A stretch of 64,000 nucleotides of DNA, taken from Gliomastix tumulicola. Its lineage: Eukaryota; Ascomycota; Sordariomycetes; Hypocreales; Bionectriaceae. The DNA is taken from assembly GCA_001599755.1 (NCBI GenBank), contig BCHX01000001.1, forward strand, positions 744,001 through 808,000, in the 5' to 3' direction. The notes beneath the pieces were generated by a model. The model worked only from the letters and a program-made list of their open reading frames with translations. It did no database searches and had not been told where the DNA came from. Below are positions 53,324 to 64,000 of this stretch, one piece after another. A program made the translations under genes and the position numbers. Position 1 is the stretch's first letter; each line of letters starts with the position of its first letter.

Positions 53324-54385
53324 ACTGTGTGGTGAATAGATAGATCTGAGGCCCTTGGAGCCGTGACTAACGAGTTGTGTCTAAGCTTACTGTCCTTGTG
53401 AGAGATATGTGAAATCAAGATTGTGGTCGGTCCCGAGTCTACGTTATTTCACCGACTGACTTGTGCGAGGACCGGTCTTATTGCACCCCCAAAATAGCTG
53501 TCCCCTATTACATGCACGGGGATCAAAACCATTCGGAAGCTTGCGTGGCAGGGGGCGAGAGACGCATTCATATCTTACCACCTGGGGGCCATAAAGAGGA
53601 ACCGAGGGATGACTAAGAGAAAATGGGAGACTTTGGATGTTACACCAAGTGTCAAGAAACACCGATGGGAGCAGGAACGTCGTGCACAGGAGGGGGCAGC
53701 CAGAGCCATTATATATCGCTTCTGCAACAGCCCTCGTGTGTTGCCAAGTGTTCAAGGCTACACCAAATCAGGGGTCTGTCTCCCTATTGATAACATTTGG
53801 AACCACGAGGTAAGACGCGCAAATTTGACACCTGAATCTTTGACCGTGGCCCCCAACCGCCTTTCGCCTCACTGGGATGAGGCTGACCAATAAGACATGC
53901 ACGTAGACTCGGATTTGGAGGTCAGACGCATGTGGCGTAATCACCGACGCACACTTGGCACATGCAATGCTACCGTACCACTGCCTACGAAGTGAGTGCA
54001 GAGCCCACCGGACTACGTCAAATACGAGGCAACGATATGCAATGCCTCCATCCAGGCTGACCACCATCGGAGGACATGTAAGGCATGCTCACATGTTCCT
54101 CTCTGGCCTTTTGAGGTTGTGGAGCAGGATTCGGTACCACGGCTTGTCCGCTCGCTCTCCCATGAATTGAATTCCTCTTTTTCTTTTTCTTTTTATTTTT
54201 TTTATTTTGTTGAATAAGTTTATGTTTCATTTTCTTTCATATTTCTTTGTCGATCTGTTTCATCTCCAGATGAAGACCACATGTAAACACACTACCCCGG
54301 TGCCCTTTTCGATCTAGTCATTCTAGTTACAGTACCTTTTCGCCTCCCTGCGGGCACTTGTTATATATTCCTATCTGCAGTCGCT
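53324..54385. other. Intergenic region
   Basis: Contains the right copy of the diverged repeat (53469-53603), a pyrimidine run at 54177-54212 and the 5' flank of the kelch-type gene. The ORF at 53609-53893 does not look like a protein. Confidence 0.45.
53469..53603 (+). repeat. Diverged repeat, right copy
   Basis: Partner of 51073-51205; see that entry. It lies where a promoter would sit, yet no intact gene follows within 0.7 kb. Confidence 0.5.
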
Positions 54386-56369
54386 ATGGGAGCTGCTTGG
54401 GGTCAAGGGCGGTGGCTGCTAGGCTTCTTGCTATGCACCACAGCTGGCCACGCGCAGGGTCCAACACCGGATAACATCCCCGATGCTAGCACGTTCTTGA
54501 GAGCGGCGCGCTGGCGAGGTATGCATCCCCTCTCTTCTCTGATCTTGATGTATCCGGTTCGGGTATGGCTGACTGTTCTTGGTATGAAGCTGTTCTCGTT
54601 GGCGATCATGTCTACATCGACGGAGGCCAGGTCTCGCAGGAAGGCTTCAGCACTCCCATCCGCAGCAGAAACCCAAGTATGTCGGCTTCCCTGTTTCATG
54701 TCATGTGATGTGCGCTCACTACCCATGACATCGTGACCTCGGTCGCTGATGTTGCTGTGTCTAGTCAACGCAACCCTCTCCATCGACACAAGCATATCAT
54801 GGGACCCCAAGGAGGTCAACATCAAGACTATATCGACGGGAGGCGACAAGCCGACCCGGAACAACCAAGCATACTTCACTGACCCCTCAAACGAATCATT
54901 CTACGCGTGGGGAGGCTACGCCTGGGCCACGGACAGTGCGTCTTCCAACAACAAAGACCTGTGGAAGTTCGACGTGGACGGACGCGGCGGCGGCGAATGG
55001 AGCCGCGACGACTCGGGGAATCAAGACGTGTTCGACGGCCTGATCCCCCCGGGGAGCGCGGCCTGCGCGAGCACCCCGGACGCGGCCTTCCTGTTCGGCG
55101 GCTTCGAGTGGAACAACTCGGGACGAGGGGTGAGAGGCTTCTACAAGTACGACTTTGGCACGAGGGAGTGGTCTCAGGAGACGGACGTCGGCTACTCGAC
55201 GGATCAGGGGACGCTCTGGGGCGCCACGGCGACGTATGTGAGCGGCTTTGGGTCCGCGGGGCTGATCTTCATCCTCGGTGGGATACGGGGTCGGGACACC
55301 GCGGACGAGGAGTACATGCCGTTTGACACGGTGCACTTCTACGATGTCGGGGCAGGGAAGTGGCACAGCCAGAAGACATTCGGCGATGTGAAGCCGAATC
55401 GTCGTCGACACCATTGCGCGATCGGTGTCGGTGATGCTGGTGAGGATAGGAGGAGCGAAATGTGAGTTGCGTTGCTGTCACTGGTCAAAAAGTCGTTCCT
55501 TCTCCCGATGCTCACAATCGCGCCGCGATAACTAGATTCGTGTACGCCGGCGGCAACGAGAAGTCAAACACCGACTATGGCGATGTCTGGGCCCTCAGTC
55601 TGCCGGGCTTTCACTGGACCAAGGTCAGCGACGATACCAAGGCCAAGAGGACCGAGCATGCGTGCGTCAGCACCAAGTCGACGATGCTGAGCTTTGGAGG
55701 CCTAAGTCTCTTCACGGACGATGCCGCGTTCACCCAAAAAGATGAATTCGACCGTGGCATCGGCATCTTTAACCTGAACACGCTCGAGTGGGACGCTTCA
55801 TATAATGCAGACGCGGAAGGGTACAAGACTCACGACCGCATCATGCAAGGGTACAATGATGGGTGAGCAGAAAATGCCACGACAAATTTCGGTCGGAAAA
55901 AAAAATGCTGACAGTTCTTACAAGACACACGCAGAACATGGGGTGGTCGGATGAGGTTCAGGCACTTTTCTCGACGTCGGGCGGCACCGACGATAACAAC
56001 AACAACAATAACGGAGACGACGCAGGGTCTTCGACACCTGTGGGAGCCATTGCTGGAGGAGTGGTCGGGGGAGTAGCCGGGATCGCCCTCGTCGCAGGAA
56101 TCATCTGGTACGCGCTCAGGAGACGGAAGCGTCTGGCAGCTGCTGCTACTGCTGCGGCGGCGGAAGCTGGCCAGCCGTCCCAACCGGAATCGACAGGCCC
56201 GAGCAAATCACCCGGTTATCAGCAAAACGGGACTCCCACACCTCCCTACACGTCCCATGCGACAGCTGATGAGACTGACGTGGCAGTCGCACCGCCGATA
56301 GAGCTGCCGGCCGCTCACCCTGAGACACGGCCGTTATCAGAGCTGGAAGGGTCTGGAACTCGAGGATGA
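54386..56369 (+). CDS. Kelch-repeat single-pass membrane protein
   Basis: Five exons: 54386-54518, 54590-54676, 54765-55461, 55536-55862 and 55925-56369, 562 residues; every join keeps the frame, and the last acceptor is TTACAAG after a CTGAC branch. Residues 1-24 are a signal peptide (WLLGFLLCTTAGHAQG). Kelch/galactose-oxidase-type blades follow: VGDHVYIDGGQVS, FYAWGGYAW with DLWKFDVDG, AAFLFGGFEWNN with FYKYDF, GLIFILGGIRG with VHFYDVGAGKW, FVYAGGNEKS with DVWALSLPGFHW, TMLSFGGLSLF. A Gly/Ala-rich TM helix (AIAGGVVGGVAGIALVAGII) and a basic stop-transfer (RRRKR) precede a Pro/Ser-rich cytosolic tail. The layout suggests a surface receptor or sensor; the ligand is unknown. Confidence 0.8.
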
Positions 56370-56622
56370 TGCGATGTAACGATACACTAGTGTTTCTCGA
56401 TGCATGATACGCGCGCCCTTTGCTCTGCTCATTCCATTTGTGCTCTGTGCCACGCGTATCTCACGGTGGGAAAGAGAAGGAAGAAAAGGGATGGCGGTGA
56501 GCGAAGTCGGACACGGAAAGCCAGCAAATGCAAGCTGTCAGGATTAGTGCTTCCTTGGCAGGAAAAAAAGGCTTATGTATATGATCGGACGTTAATGCTC
56601 TCAAGGGGGGGGGGGGGGGGGG

Positions 56623-56722
56623 NNNNNNNNNNNNNNNNNNNNNNNNNNNNNNNNNNNNNNNNNNNNNNNNNNNNNNNNNNNNNNNNNNNNNNNNNNNNNN
56701 NNNNNNNNNNNNNNNNNNNNNN
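56623..56722. other. Assembly gap (100 N) inside poly-G
   Basis: Exactly 100 N, flanked by 18 G on the left (56605-56622) and 26 G on the right (56723-56748). The exact length 100 is the conventional size for an unknown gap. The poly-G flanks suggest a true G/C homopolymer or a sequencing artefact. Confidence 0.95.
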
Positions 56723-57628
56723 GGGGGGGGGGGGGGGGGGGGGGGGGGCCGCAGGGACGGGAAGCCATCCCTACCATCCCTTCCAGCCAATCCCTTGCTC
56801 TGCTGACCATCAGGTGCTTTTCTGATTGGTAACCAAGGGGCGGTACGAGATGAAATAAATTTGGAAACACACGGACTGGAATGAAACTCCCGAGAGACGG
56901 CAAGGCTCCTCGCATCTGACAGACCCACGGGAGAGGGGGGCCCGGCCGGCTGTAGCGCAGCCCTTAGCTTCGGGGAGTCCAGCCCTTAGAGCACCTAGAG
57001 CCGGTCGGATAGTGAATGATCTGGGGTTCGAGGTGGACGGAATGACATCAAAAGCTCAGCCTGTGGTGTGATGGGCTTCCGGGGGAAAGGAGGGCATTCG
57101 TCGAGGCGGCGGAGATTCGTCGGAAAGGGGCTTGATAACGAGGGCGACTAAAGCCAGGTAAAAGCCGTGGAAGGTTGCAAGGAAAAGGAGACAATGGGTG
57201 GTGGCAAAGAAAAAGAAAGAGGGAAAAAAAAAGCATCTGATCGCAGAGAACCCACTAGAGCTTTGTTCGAGCTGTTCCCGAGTCATAGCTCTCAGCTTAG
57301 GGGAAGCAAGCTTCCCGGGCCATGCAAGATTTTTTTTTCGGGGTGTGCGCAAATTTCCGAAAATACATATTACGTGCCTGGATGCCCTGGTTGGTTTGGA
57401 CCCTGAATCACCCGGGTGATTAAAATTTTCTTGCCAGCTTTGCATAAACACGAGCGGTGCCGTATCCATGACGCCCGTGGCCAGGTATCGAGTTATCACT
57501 ATCACCAATGTATATCGAGAGAGAAAAGCAATGGGAGGAAACATGTTATCAGCAAGGGTCCACTCACACGCAGCAGGGAGGCACGTGCACGATCCAATGC
57601 GCGATGTGATCTGTTTCTGTTTCGATGT

Positions 57629-57652
57629 CTCGGGTCTTGGGTCTTGGGTCTT
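57629..57652 (+). repeat. Short tandem repeat
   Basis: Three near-perfect copies of GTCTTGG upstream of TRK1. Confidence 0.6.
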
Positions 57653-58154
57653 GGGTTCCCCCCTGTTCGTCTGTTTGCAGAAGTGATGGACGCGCGGGCG
57701 ACACAAAGGCTGAAGCCACCAGCCGCTAGTTTCACCTGCTGCGAGCCGCCGCTGCTATTCTGTCGTTCTCGACCTCTCGACCAGGGCCAAGAACCTGATC
57801 CCGGTTCCACTGACTCGTACCAATCATCGACTACCGGCTAGACGGCGGCGTTTGTTGGATTGCTCTGGAGTCTGGATGACGGACGGCTTCGGCGGCCGGG
57901 CCAGCCATCGAAAAAAAAGAAGTGGAGGCCTCAGTCATTAAAAATCACAAGAAAATTTATGGGCTGCTGTTGCATCCTGATAAACTCGACTTTGGTACGT
58001 CGACGTCAGGAAGTAGGGCTCTTTGGTTGTTGCGGTGTAGCTTCGATCTGTTCTTATTGTGCCCTTGGGCGGCCCTCACCCGCAGTCCGTCTCCTTTTCC
58101 TCGCAAAGCCTCCTCCTTCTTGTTTCTCTCTACCGTCGTCTCTTCCTAGCCCCA

Positions 58155-58200
58155 GCTCAGCAGCCAGCCAGCCAACCAGCCAGCCAGCCAGTCAGCAGCC
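58155..58200 (+). repeat. CAGC-type microsatellite
   Basis: Imperfect run of CAGCCAGC units in the probable leader of TRK1. Confidence 0.6.
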
Positions 58201-58350
58201 TCTGATCCGCGGTCGGTTCGCTCTTAGCGGCCCTCCCCTCCCCTCCCTCAGCGTCCCCTTTCGTCGGTTGTGCGCCGCCTCCGCCTCCAAATTCACCCAA
58301 CCAGCCCGTCAAACAACGCGAGGTTTTCGTCCAGGCAGTCGCTATCTGGA

Positions 58351-60946
58351 ATGTGGAAACCACGTCTGAACTTCATCACCCTGCACTGTAAGCCCGCCCC
58401 AATTAACCCCTTTCCCTTTACCCAGGAGGTTTTTGAGCTCGGAGCGAAAGAAAAGGACTCACACCACGGCCGGAAATGCAGACGCATGGATCATCACCTG
58501 CTCCCTCCTCGCATGGCCAGTCATCTACCCGTATGGCAACCTCAGCGCCATTGATGTCTTCTTCTTCGGCGCCAGCGGCTCGACCGAGTCCGGCCTCAAC
58601 ACGTGAGTTCTGATCTCCGCACGCACCTGTTCCTGTTCCTGTCCTGTCCTGTCCAGTTCATCCATCATGGCGTGACATCGGCTGTTTCCCATCTCCCCTT
58701 TTTCTGACTGACATGTACCCGCCTTTTGCAGGGTCGACCTGAAGGACCTGAAGACGTACCAGCAGGTGTACCTCTACGTCATCCCGGTCATCACCAACCT
58801 GATGTTCATCAACATTGCCGTCGTGGTCATCCGTCTGTACTGGTTCCGCGTCCACCTCACGAGGAAGTTCGGCCCCAAATTCGCTCATAGTCTGACGCTC
58901 GCCCGCGACGAGGAGAGCGCGGTGCTGGATGATGATGATGACACTGCCGCCGCCGCCGTCGTCCCCGGAAATCCTTCGGTGACACCTAGACTGCAGAAGC
59001 TGCATCAGCAGCTGGAGGATTCCTTAGCGGATGATGATATCCCCGCGCCTGCGTCCGCTGCCCCGGAGCTTGTGGCTTTTGGTGGTGGTGCTGCTGCTAC
59101 TGCGACCTCGGCTGTCGATCGCGAGGATGGCCTTCAGCAGCAGCCGAAGCAGCCAGCTGTTCCGGTGCGGAACACGATGATCACGTTTGACGTCGAGCCG
59201 CGCGGCCGCTCCGAGGGCAATGCGCTGCGCATCCCGGGCCCGCGCGAGAGAGATGCGGGCGAGGACTTTGTCGAGATCCCCGTGAACAGCGGTGATCAGC
59301 TGGGCGTGCCGATGCACCGGACGCTTACGGGCGTGAGCCAGGTCAGCGGCCTGTCTCGTCGCCGGCCGCACAGATACAGCATGAACCTCAGCCAGCCCGT
59401 CATGACGGCCACTCTCACCATTGAGCGCGCGGCCACGTCCATCTTCGCCCTGGGCCACACGCCGCCCGCCCCGAAGCGAGCCGCGACGCCGTACGCCTCG
59501 ACCCGCGTCATGACCGCTCCCCCTCCGAGCCTCTCCCGTCACGCCACCGTCGGCCGCAACTCCAAGTTCCACAACCTCACGAGCGCCGACCGCGAGATCC
59601 TCGGCGGCATCGAGTACCGCGCGCTGAAGCTGCTCCTCGTCATCGTCCTGGGCTACTTCATCGGCCTGCACGTCTTCGGCGTCATCTGCCTGCTGCCCTG
59701 GATCCACAACGCGCCGCAAAAGTACGTCGACTGGCTCGCTGCCTCTGGCCAGAGTCCGACGTGGTGGGCCATCTACTCGGCGCAGACAATGGTCGACAAC
59801 CTCGGCTTCACGCTCACGCCCGACTCCATGGCCACCTTCAAGGACGCGACGTGGCCGATGCTCTGCATGACCTTCATGACGTTTGCGGGCAACACGTTCT
59901 ACCCGGTGTTCCTCCGCCTCATCATCTGGATCGCGCACAAGCTGACGCCCGAGACGTCTGCCATCAAGGAGGACCTGCGGTTCCTGCTCGACCACCCGCG
60001 ACGATGCTACACGCTGCTGTTCCCGAGCAAGCCAACCTGGATCCTCGTCGGCATCCTGGTCGTGCTGAACCTCATCGATGTCCTGCTCATCATCATCCTG
60101 GACATGCACAACCCGGCCGTCAACGACCTGCCCCTCGGCCCGCGCTTCCTGTCCGCCATCTTCCAGGCCGCATCCGCCCGCCACACGGGCACCTCCACGC
60201 TCGCCCTCGCCGACGTGAACCCGGCCGTGCAGTTCTCCCTGCTGGTCATGATGTACATCGCCGTCTTCCCCATCGCCATCAGTGTGCGCGCGTCCAACAC
60301 GTACGAGGAGAAGTCGCTCGGCATGTACGAGGAGGACGTCAAGAGCCTCAACGAGGCCGACCCGCGGTCGTACGTTATGAACCACGTCCGCAACCAGCTC
60401 TCGTTCGATCTGTGGTACATCTTCCTGGGGACGTTTATTATCTGCATCGCGGAGTCGGACCGCATCATGGACGTGGATGAGCCTTCGTTTTCTGTCTTTC
60501 CCGTCATCTTTGAATGCGTCTCTGCGTAGTAAGTCCCCCCCCCCCTCTTCTTCCTCGAAGTGTCAACGCTGACTCCGAGTTCCTTTAGCGGTAATGTCGG
60601 TCTGTCTCTCGGCCACCCCGGCGTCATGACCTCCTTCTGCGGCCAGTTCAAGACCTTCAGCAAGGTCGTCATCTGCCTCATGATGATCCGCGGCCGCCAC
60701 CGCACGCTCCCCTACGCCCTCGACCGCGCCATCATGCTGCCCACGGACATCCAGTCGCCCCCGAGCGAGACGAGTAGTGACGACTCCAACGACAGCGGCA
60801 GCACTGAGAAGACCGTCCTACCACCTTCGACGGCCGACGGCGATGATGACGACGACGACGAGAAGCGCCGCAGCAACGGGCCGGCCGGTCCGTTCAATAT
60901 CATACAGCTAGCGAGTACCTCCGAGAAGTTCTCGAAGGGAAGATGA
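58351..60946 (+). CDS. trk1: Trk-type high-affinity potassium transporter
   Basis: Four exons: 58351-58387, 58482-58602, 58732-60528 and 60589-60946, 770 residues. The first join gives LNFITLHYAWIITCSLLAWP, and the last restores ECVSAYGNVGLSLGHPG. The four pore-loop segments of the Trk/Ktr/HKT fold are present: GASGSTESGLNTVD, then MVDNLGFTLTPDSM, ARHTGTSTLALADVNPAVQF and AYGNVGLSLGHP. Between TM segments 1-2 and the rest is a long hydrophilic loop (about residues 110-330), as in yeast Trk1. It moves K+ inward across the plasma membrane, driven by the membrane potential. The C-terminus is acidic and disordered. An annotation restricted to unspliced frames would miss exon 1 and the C-terminal exon. 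Confidence 0.92.
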
Positions 60947-61706
60947 GTCAAATGAAATGTTTTTGGTTTTGGTTTTATCAATGACGAGATGAACTGGTTA
61001 CACACTTGGAACTCTGGATACATGGACGGATGGATTGGTAAACTTGGTAAAAAAGAAACTGGAATACGGCGGGACTTTTTAGCGAAATTTGGGATAGATA
61101 TTTGTCGGGACAGCATTTGAGCTTTGGGTTTGGTTGGAGTTGGAGTTCCTACATAAAAGGTGTGCTAGACGATAGAGACATACAGAGAGAATGGTGTTGG
61201 GTGAGGTCTTTTGCTATGAATCACGAACCAAGCTCTGCAGCTCGTCATCGCTGCTGCGCAGACTTTAACATGTCTACACAATGTTCAGACTGAGAAATGT
61301 GCCATCTCTCTAGTTTCGGTGTTCTCAAGTGTCAGTGAACTTGGTGGCTTGTGACGTGGCATCCACACACACTCTTCAGCTCCTCGGGCGTATCATAATG
61401 TGAGGCAGACTGCCAGGCGTATCAGCAGCCCCTCATTTGGGTGCGGTTACGTGGTAAGGCAACCGCATCAGGCATCATTCTCTGTATTCAGCTCAAATAA
61501 TTTTATTATTAAATGCGCTGTCCCACAGAGTCGATGTAAATCTGGCAAAGGATCCTCAATGGAAGTTTACGTGCATTCAACACAATACAAGCAAGTCGTC
61601 GCTTGACCGCTGTCGTGTTGTATCCCAGCTCCTTCACACCAGTTCCTTGTGAACGCAAGTAATCCCCCCACCCCGAGTTCATCTCGACCAGGAGTGCAAG
61701 GGCAAA
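60947..61706. other. Intergenic region
   Basis: 3' flank of TRK1 and 5' flank of the last HET gene. No other gene is supported. Confidence 0.45.
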
Positions 61707-64000
61707 ATGGAGCTCGGCAGTCTGCGCCAGAACCTCCCCGTCCTTGGAGACAACGCCGCGTGGGACGAGTTCGAGCTCGAGTCGCGGCTGGTCTACAGTC
61801 AACTCGTTGGCTCCGGACAGACATCGGCTGCAAAGGACGACCCCGACAAGCCGCGATATCGCACTGAACTGCCCATCATCCGGCCACCACTCGGCTGCGA
61901 AAATCCAGCCCCGTCTGCAGGCGAAGAAGACACGCGGAACGGATGGCCCTCCGCCGTCAGCAACCGCTTGGAGTATCAGGATCTCCCGACGACCACCAGC
62001 ATCAGGGTTCTGAAGGTGTTGCCACTCGACTCCATGAATTCCGCCTTTGACGTGTTCCGTCCGCCGGTCAAGTGTTCACTGCTCGTCGTGGACCTAGACA
62101 ACAGTCCCTCCTTTGATGCCCTCTCATACACCTGGGGGGACCCTTGCACTGTATACTTCGGCCCTGAGGAGATATCATCGGAGGAGGCCTGGAGGGCGCG
62201 GCCGTTCGACATCGAGGTAGACGGCAGGCCTGTTTCGGTCGGGGCGAATCTCTACGCGGCGCTGCTGTCATTCCGCGCCTTCGTCACCAAACAGGCCCTC
62301 AGTGCGGCGCATCACAAGACATACCGTAGCAGTGGCTGCCTCTGGATCGACGCGCTGAGCATCAACCAGGACGACTTGGACGAGAAGAACTACCAGGTGC
62401 AGATGATGGCGCGCGTCTACCGCCAGGCGTCCCTCGTCTATGCCTGGCTCGGCGGCGAAGACCGCTTCTCCCGCGAGGCGATGGAGGTCATGGCCCGGGT
62501 GGCCTATCCCAAGTCCCAGACCATCCTCCGAGAGATGGGGAAGCTCAAGATCGAGTCCAAGGAGACGTATCAGAGGCTGAACATGCCGTACATCACCCCG
62601 ACCATCTGGACCGCGATATACGTGCTGCTCAACCGCGCGTGGTTCAAGAGAGCCTGGATCATCCAGGAAATCACGCTCGCCCGCCGGTGCCTGGTGTTCT
62701 GCGGCCTGCACTGCCTCACCCTGGACCAGCTCAACGACAGCCTGTCCTGTCTCCAGACGACACGCTGGCTGGAGCGCCTCGACGACCTGGCGAGCCCTCT
62801 GCTGCAGGACCAGGAGGACGGCCAGGGCCAGTTGACGCCCCTCGACCAGGCCGTGCGATGGGGTACCGGCCTCAGGCTCTTCCGGTCCCGGCCGGCAAAG
62901 CATATGGAGAGCAACATCGGAGGGACCCTCATGGACTGCCGTGCAGGCGCAGGCACATACTCGGGGATCTTCCAGATGAAACCCGTCGTGGAAACACCCT
63001 CGCTGCTCCGCCTGCTGGAGCTGTTCAGCTACACAGAGGCCGGTGATCCGAAGGACAGCGTCTACGCGATCCTCAGTCTCGCAAGGCTGGGGAACCAGTC
63101 AGTCCCTCGCATCGACTACAGGAAGTCGGTGGAAGACGTCTTTTGCGAGACAACCGCGGGCATCATGGCCTCCTCGGGAAACCTCGACGTCCTGTCGAGG
63201 CACAGTCCCAAGCCGGAAGAAGCGTGCAGATTCAACCTTCCGTCCTGGGTTCCCGATTTCACAACCAAGCACCATCCGGGCTATAACATAAACTTCGGCG
63301 AGAAGTTTTCGGCTTCGTCTGGCCTCGACCGGACCGACTTCGTGACAGTTCAAGGATATTGTCTCAGACTTTCTGGCCTGAGGAAGGGAAACGTGAGATA
63401 TCTTCTACCACTTTCTGAAGACTCTGTACCTCAGTTGAGGACCTTGTTGGAGATGGTGTCTCCAATGCTCGGCTCAGCTGTTTCTGCTGAGGATGAGGAG
63501 ACGAAAGAGGAGGAGTCTAGAGGGAGGAAGTTCCAGGCTCTAGCGACAATAATTTTCTTGAATTTCGACGCAGTAGCGAAAAAAATCACTACAGACACCC
63601 CTGCTCAGGTGCTCTCCCAGTGGCTCGACTACATGGTCCTGCGGCAGCAGCTGTACATCACGATGGAACTCGGGTTAGAAATCTTCAAAACCCATTTCAG
63701 CTCATATCTCCCCGGACTCACGGACGAGGCCTCCCCACGTCGGTCGTTTCCCGCCGGACGTTTCAGCCTGGACAGCTCTCGAGCCAGGCTGAAGCTTCTG
63801 TACGCTGTGGTCCAAGAGCTTCTTGGCCGTCGTCGTCGTCATGGGGTCTCCAGGGGCTCGGCTACAGATCTTCCTCCGGCCTATGTCGACTTCGAAAGGC
63901 GGTATGCCGCGCTGTCTGACCCCGTGGAAATGTACTCTGCTGTGTCCACTTTTGCAACAGACTGCCGCCCCAAGATGATGGTCTCACCTGAGAACGTCCG
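61707..64000 (+). CDS. HET-domain protein, 3' end beyond the window
   Basis: From ATG 61707 one frame stays open to the last base, at least 764 residues; the stop lies outside. A 100-residue N-terminal extension precedes the HET domain: FDALSYTWGDP (residue 135), CLWIDALSINQDDLDEKNYQ (about 210), SLVYAWLGGE, then FKRAWIIQEITLARRCLVF (about 313). The post-HET block GDPKDSVYAILSLARLG and SWVPDFTTK follow. The unusual long loop after the first HET block (about 30 residues) is within the family's range. Several antisense ORFs over this span have shadow composition. It is the fifth HET gene of the window, 8 kb from the others. Confidence 0.88.
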   Translation, partial: MELGSLRQNLPVLGDNAAWDEFELESRLVYSQLVGSGQTSAAKDDPDKPRYRTELPIIRPPLGCENPAPSAGEEDTRNGWPSAVSNRLEYQDLPTTTSIRVLKVLPLDSMNSAFDVFRPPVKCSLLVVDLDNSPSFDALSYTWGDPCTVYFGPEEISSEEAWRARPFDIEVDGRPVSVGANLYAALLSFRAFVTKQALSAAHHKTYRSSGCLWIDALSINQDDLDEKNYQVQMMARVYRQASLVYAWLGGEDRFSREAMEVMARVAYPKSQTILREMGKLKIESKETYQRLNMPYITPTIWTAIYVLLNRAWFKRAWIIQEITLARRCLVFCGLHCLTLDQLNDSLSCLQTTRWLERLDDLASPLLQDQEDGQGQLTPLDQAVRWGTGLRLFRSRPAKHMESNIGGTLMDCRAGAGTYSGIFQMKPVVETPSLLRLLELFSYTEAGDPKDSVYAILSLARLGNQSVPRIDYRKSVEDVFCETTAGIMASSGNLDVLSRHSPKPEEACRFNLPSWVPDFTTKHHPGYNINFGEKFSASSGLDRTDFVTVQGYCLRLSGLRKGNVRYLLPLSEDSVPQLRTLLEMVSPMLGSAVSAEDEETKEEESRGRKFQALATIIFLNFDAVAKKITTDTPAQVLSQWLDYMVLRQQLYITMELGLEIFKTHFSSYLPGLTDEASPRRSFPAGRFSLDSSRARLKLLYAVVQELLGRRRRHGVSRGSATDLPPAYVDFERRYAALSDPVEMYSAVSTFATDCRPKMMVSPENV

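Larger units (their letters stand above)
56370..58350. other. Intergenic region with assembly gap
   Basis: Contains the N gap and poly-G tracts (56605-56748), three copies of GTCTTGG at 57629-57652, a CAGC/CCAGC-type microsatellite at 58155-58200 and the long pyrimidine-rich leader of TRK1. No intact gene is visible; a gene could be hidden in the gap. Confidence 0.5.

Noticed and set aside
56400..56928. ORFs reading through the N gap
   Set aside because: Created by poly-G (Gly/Pro) and undefined bases; not evidence of a gene.
56941..57050. Possible tRNA (B-box-like GGGGTTCGAGG)
   Set aside because: No matching A box or cloverleaf arms could be drawn around it.
59024..60385. 453-codon minus-strand ORF
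   Set aside because: Exact antisense of the Trk1 coding sequence, with Arg/Val/Asp-rich shadow composition and no domain.

Overview
This is nuclear DNA from a filamentous ascomycete (Pezizomycotina, most probably a sordariomycete). The evidence is genes with short GT-AG introns carrying CTAAC or TACTAAC branch sites, dense genes separated by gaps of 0.3 to 3 kb, fungal housekeeping orthologues (Prp38, Her2/GatA, Rps27, Plp2, Nup53, Ivy1, Trk1), and a cluster of HET-domain genes, a family expanded in these fungi. I see no tRNA, rRNA, CRISPR array or intact transposon. The only physical break is a 100-N gap at 56623-56722 set inside poly-G.

Layout. 0-12 kb: an acidic hypothetical protein, a 2EXR-domain protein, a small membrane protein divergent from PRP38, and mitochondrial GatA. 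12-20.6 kb: a run of eight small membrane-protein loci, mostly on the minus strand, with two closely packed TM helices, Pro/Ser-rich N-tails and, in four of them, a C-terminal D-(V/I)-E-(L/M)-G signature. One member is an internal duplication and one is a likely pseudogene. 21.8 kb: a small secreted four-cysteine protein (effector-like). 23-38.4 kb: a conserved block with a Gemin2-like SMN-complex subunit, a ribonucleotide reductase inhibitor, RPS27, PLP2, a pair of unknown paralogues (one in frame behind a TAG stop), an LRR protein, an Ivy1-like protein and Nup53. 39.3-53.3 kb: an incompatibility-type island with four HET-domain genes, one decayed HET gene and a secreted beta-lactamase-like serine hydrolase, bounded on the left by an AT-only patch. 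54-64 kb: a kelch-type membrane protein, the gap, a Trk potassium transporter and a fifth HET gene that runs off the right edge.

The pieces most likely to be undescribed are the 12-20.6 kb small membrane-protein array with its shared C-terminal signature, and the unknown paralogue pair at 30.2-32.2 kb with its in-frame stop. Two splicing or snRNP genes (PRP38, Gemin2-like) and two DNA-synthesis or translation genes (RNR inhibitor, RPS27) lie in the core block, but nothing shows that they are co-regulated.

Gene models were built by eye from reading frames and splice signals. Exon joins were checked for frame arithmetic but not against transcripts.
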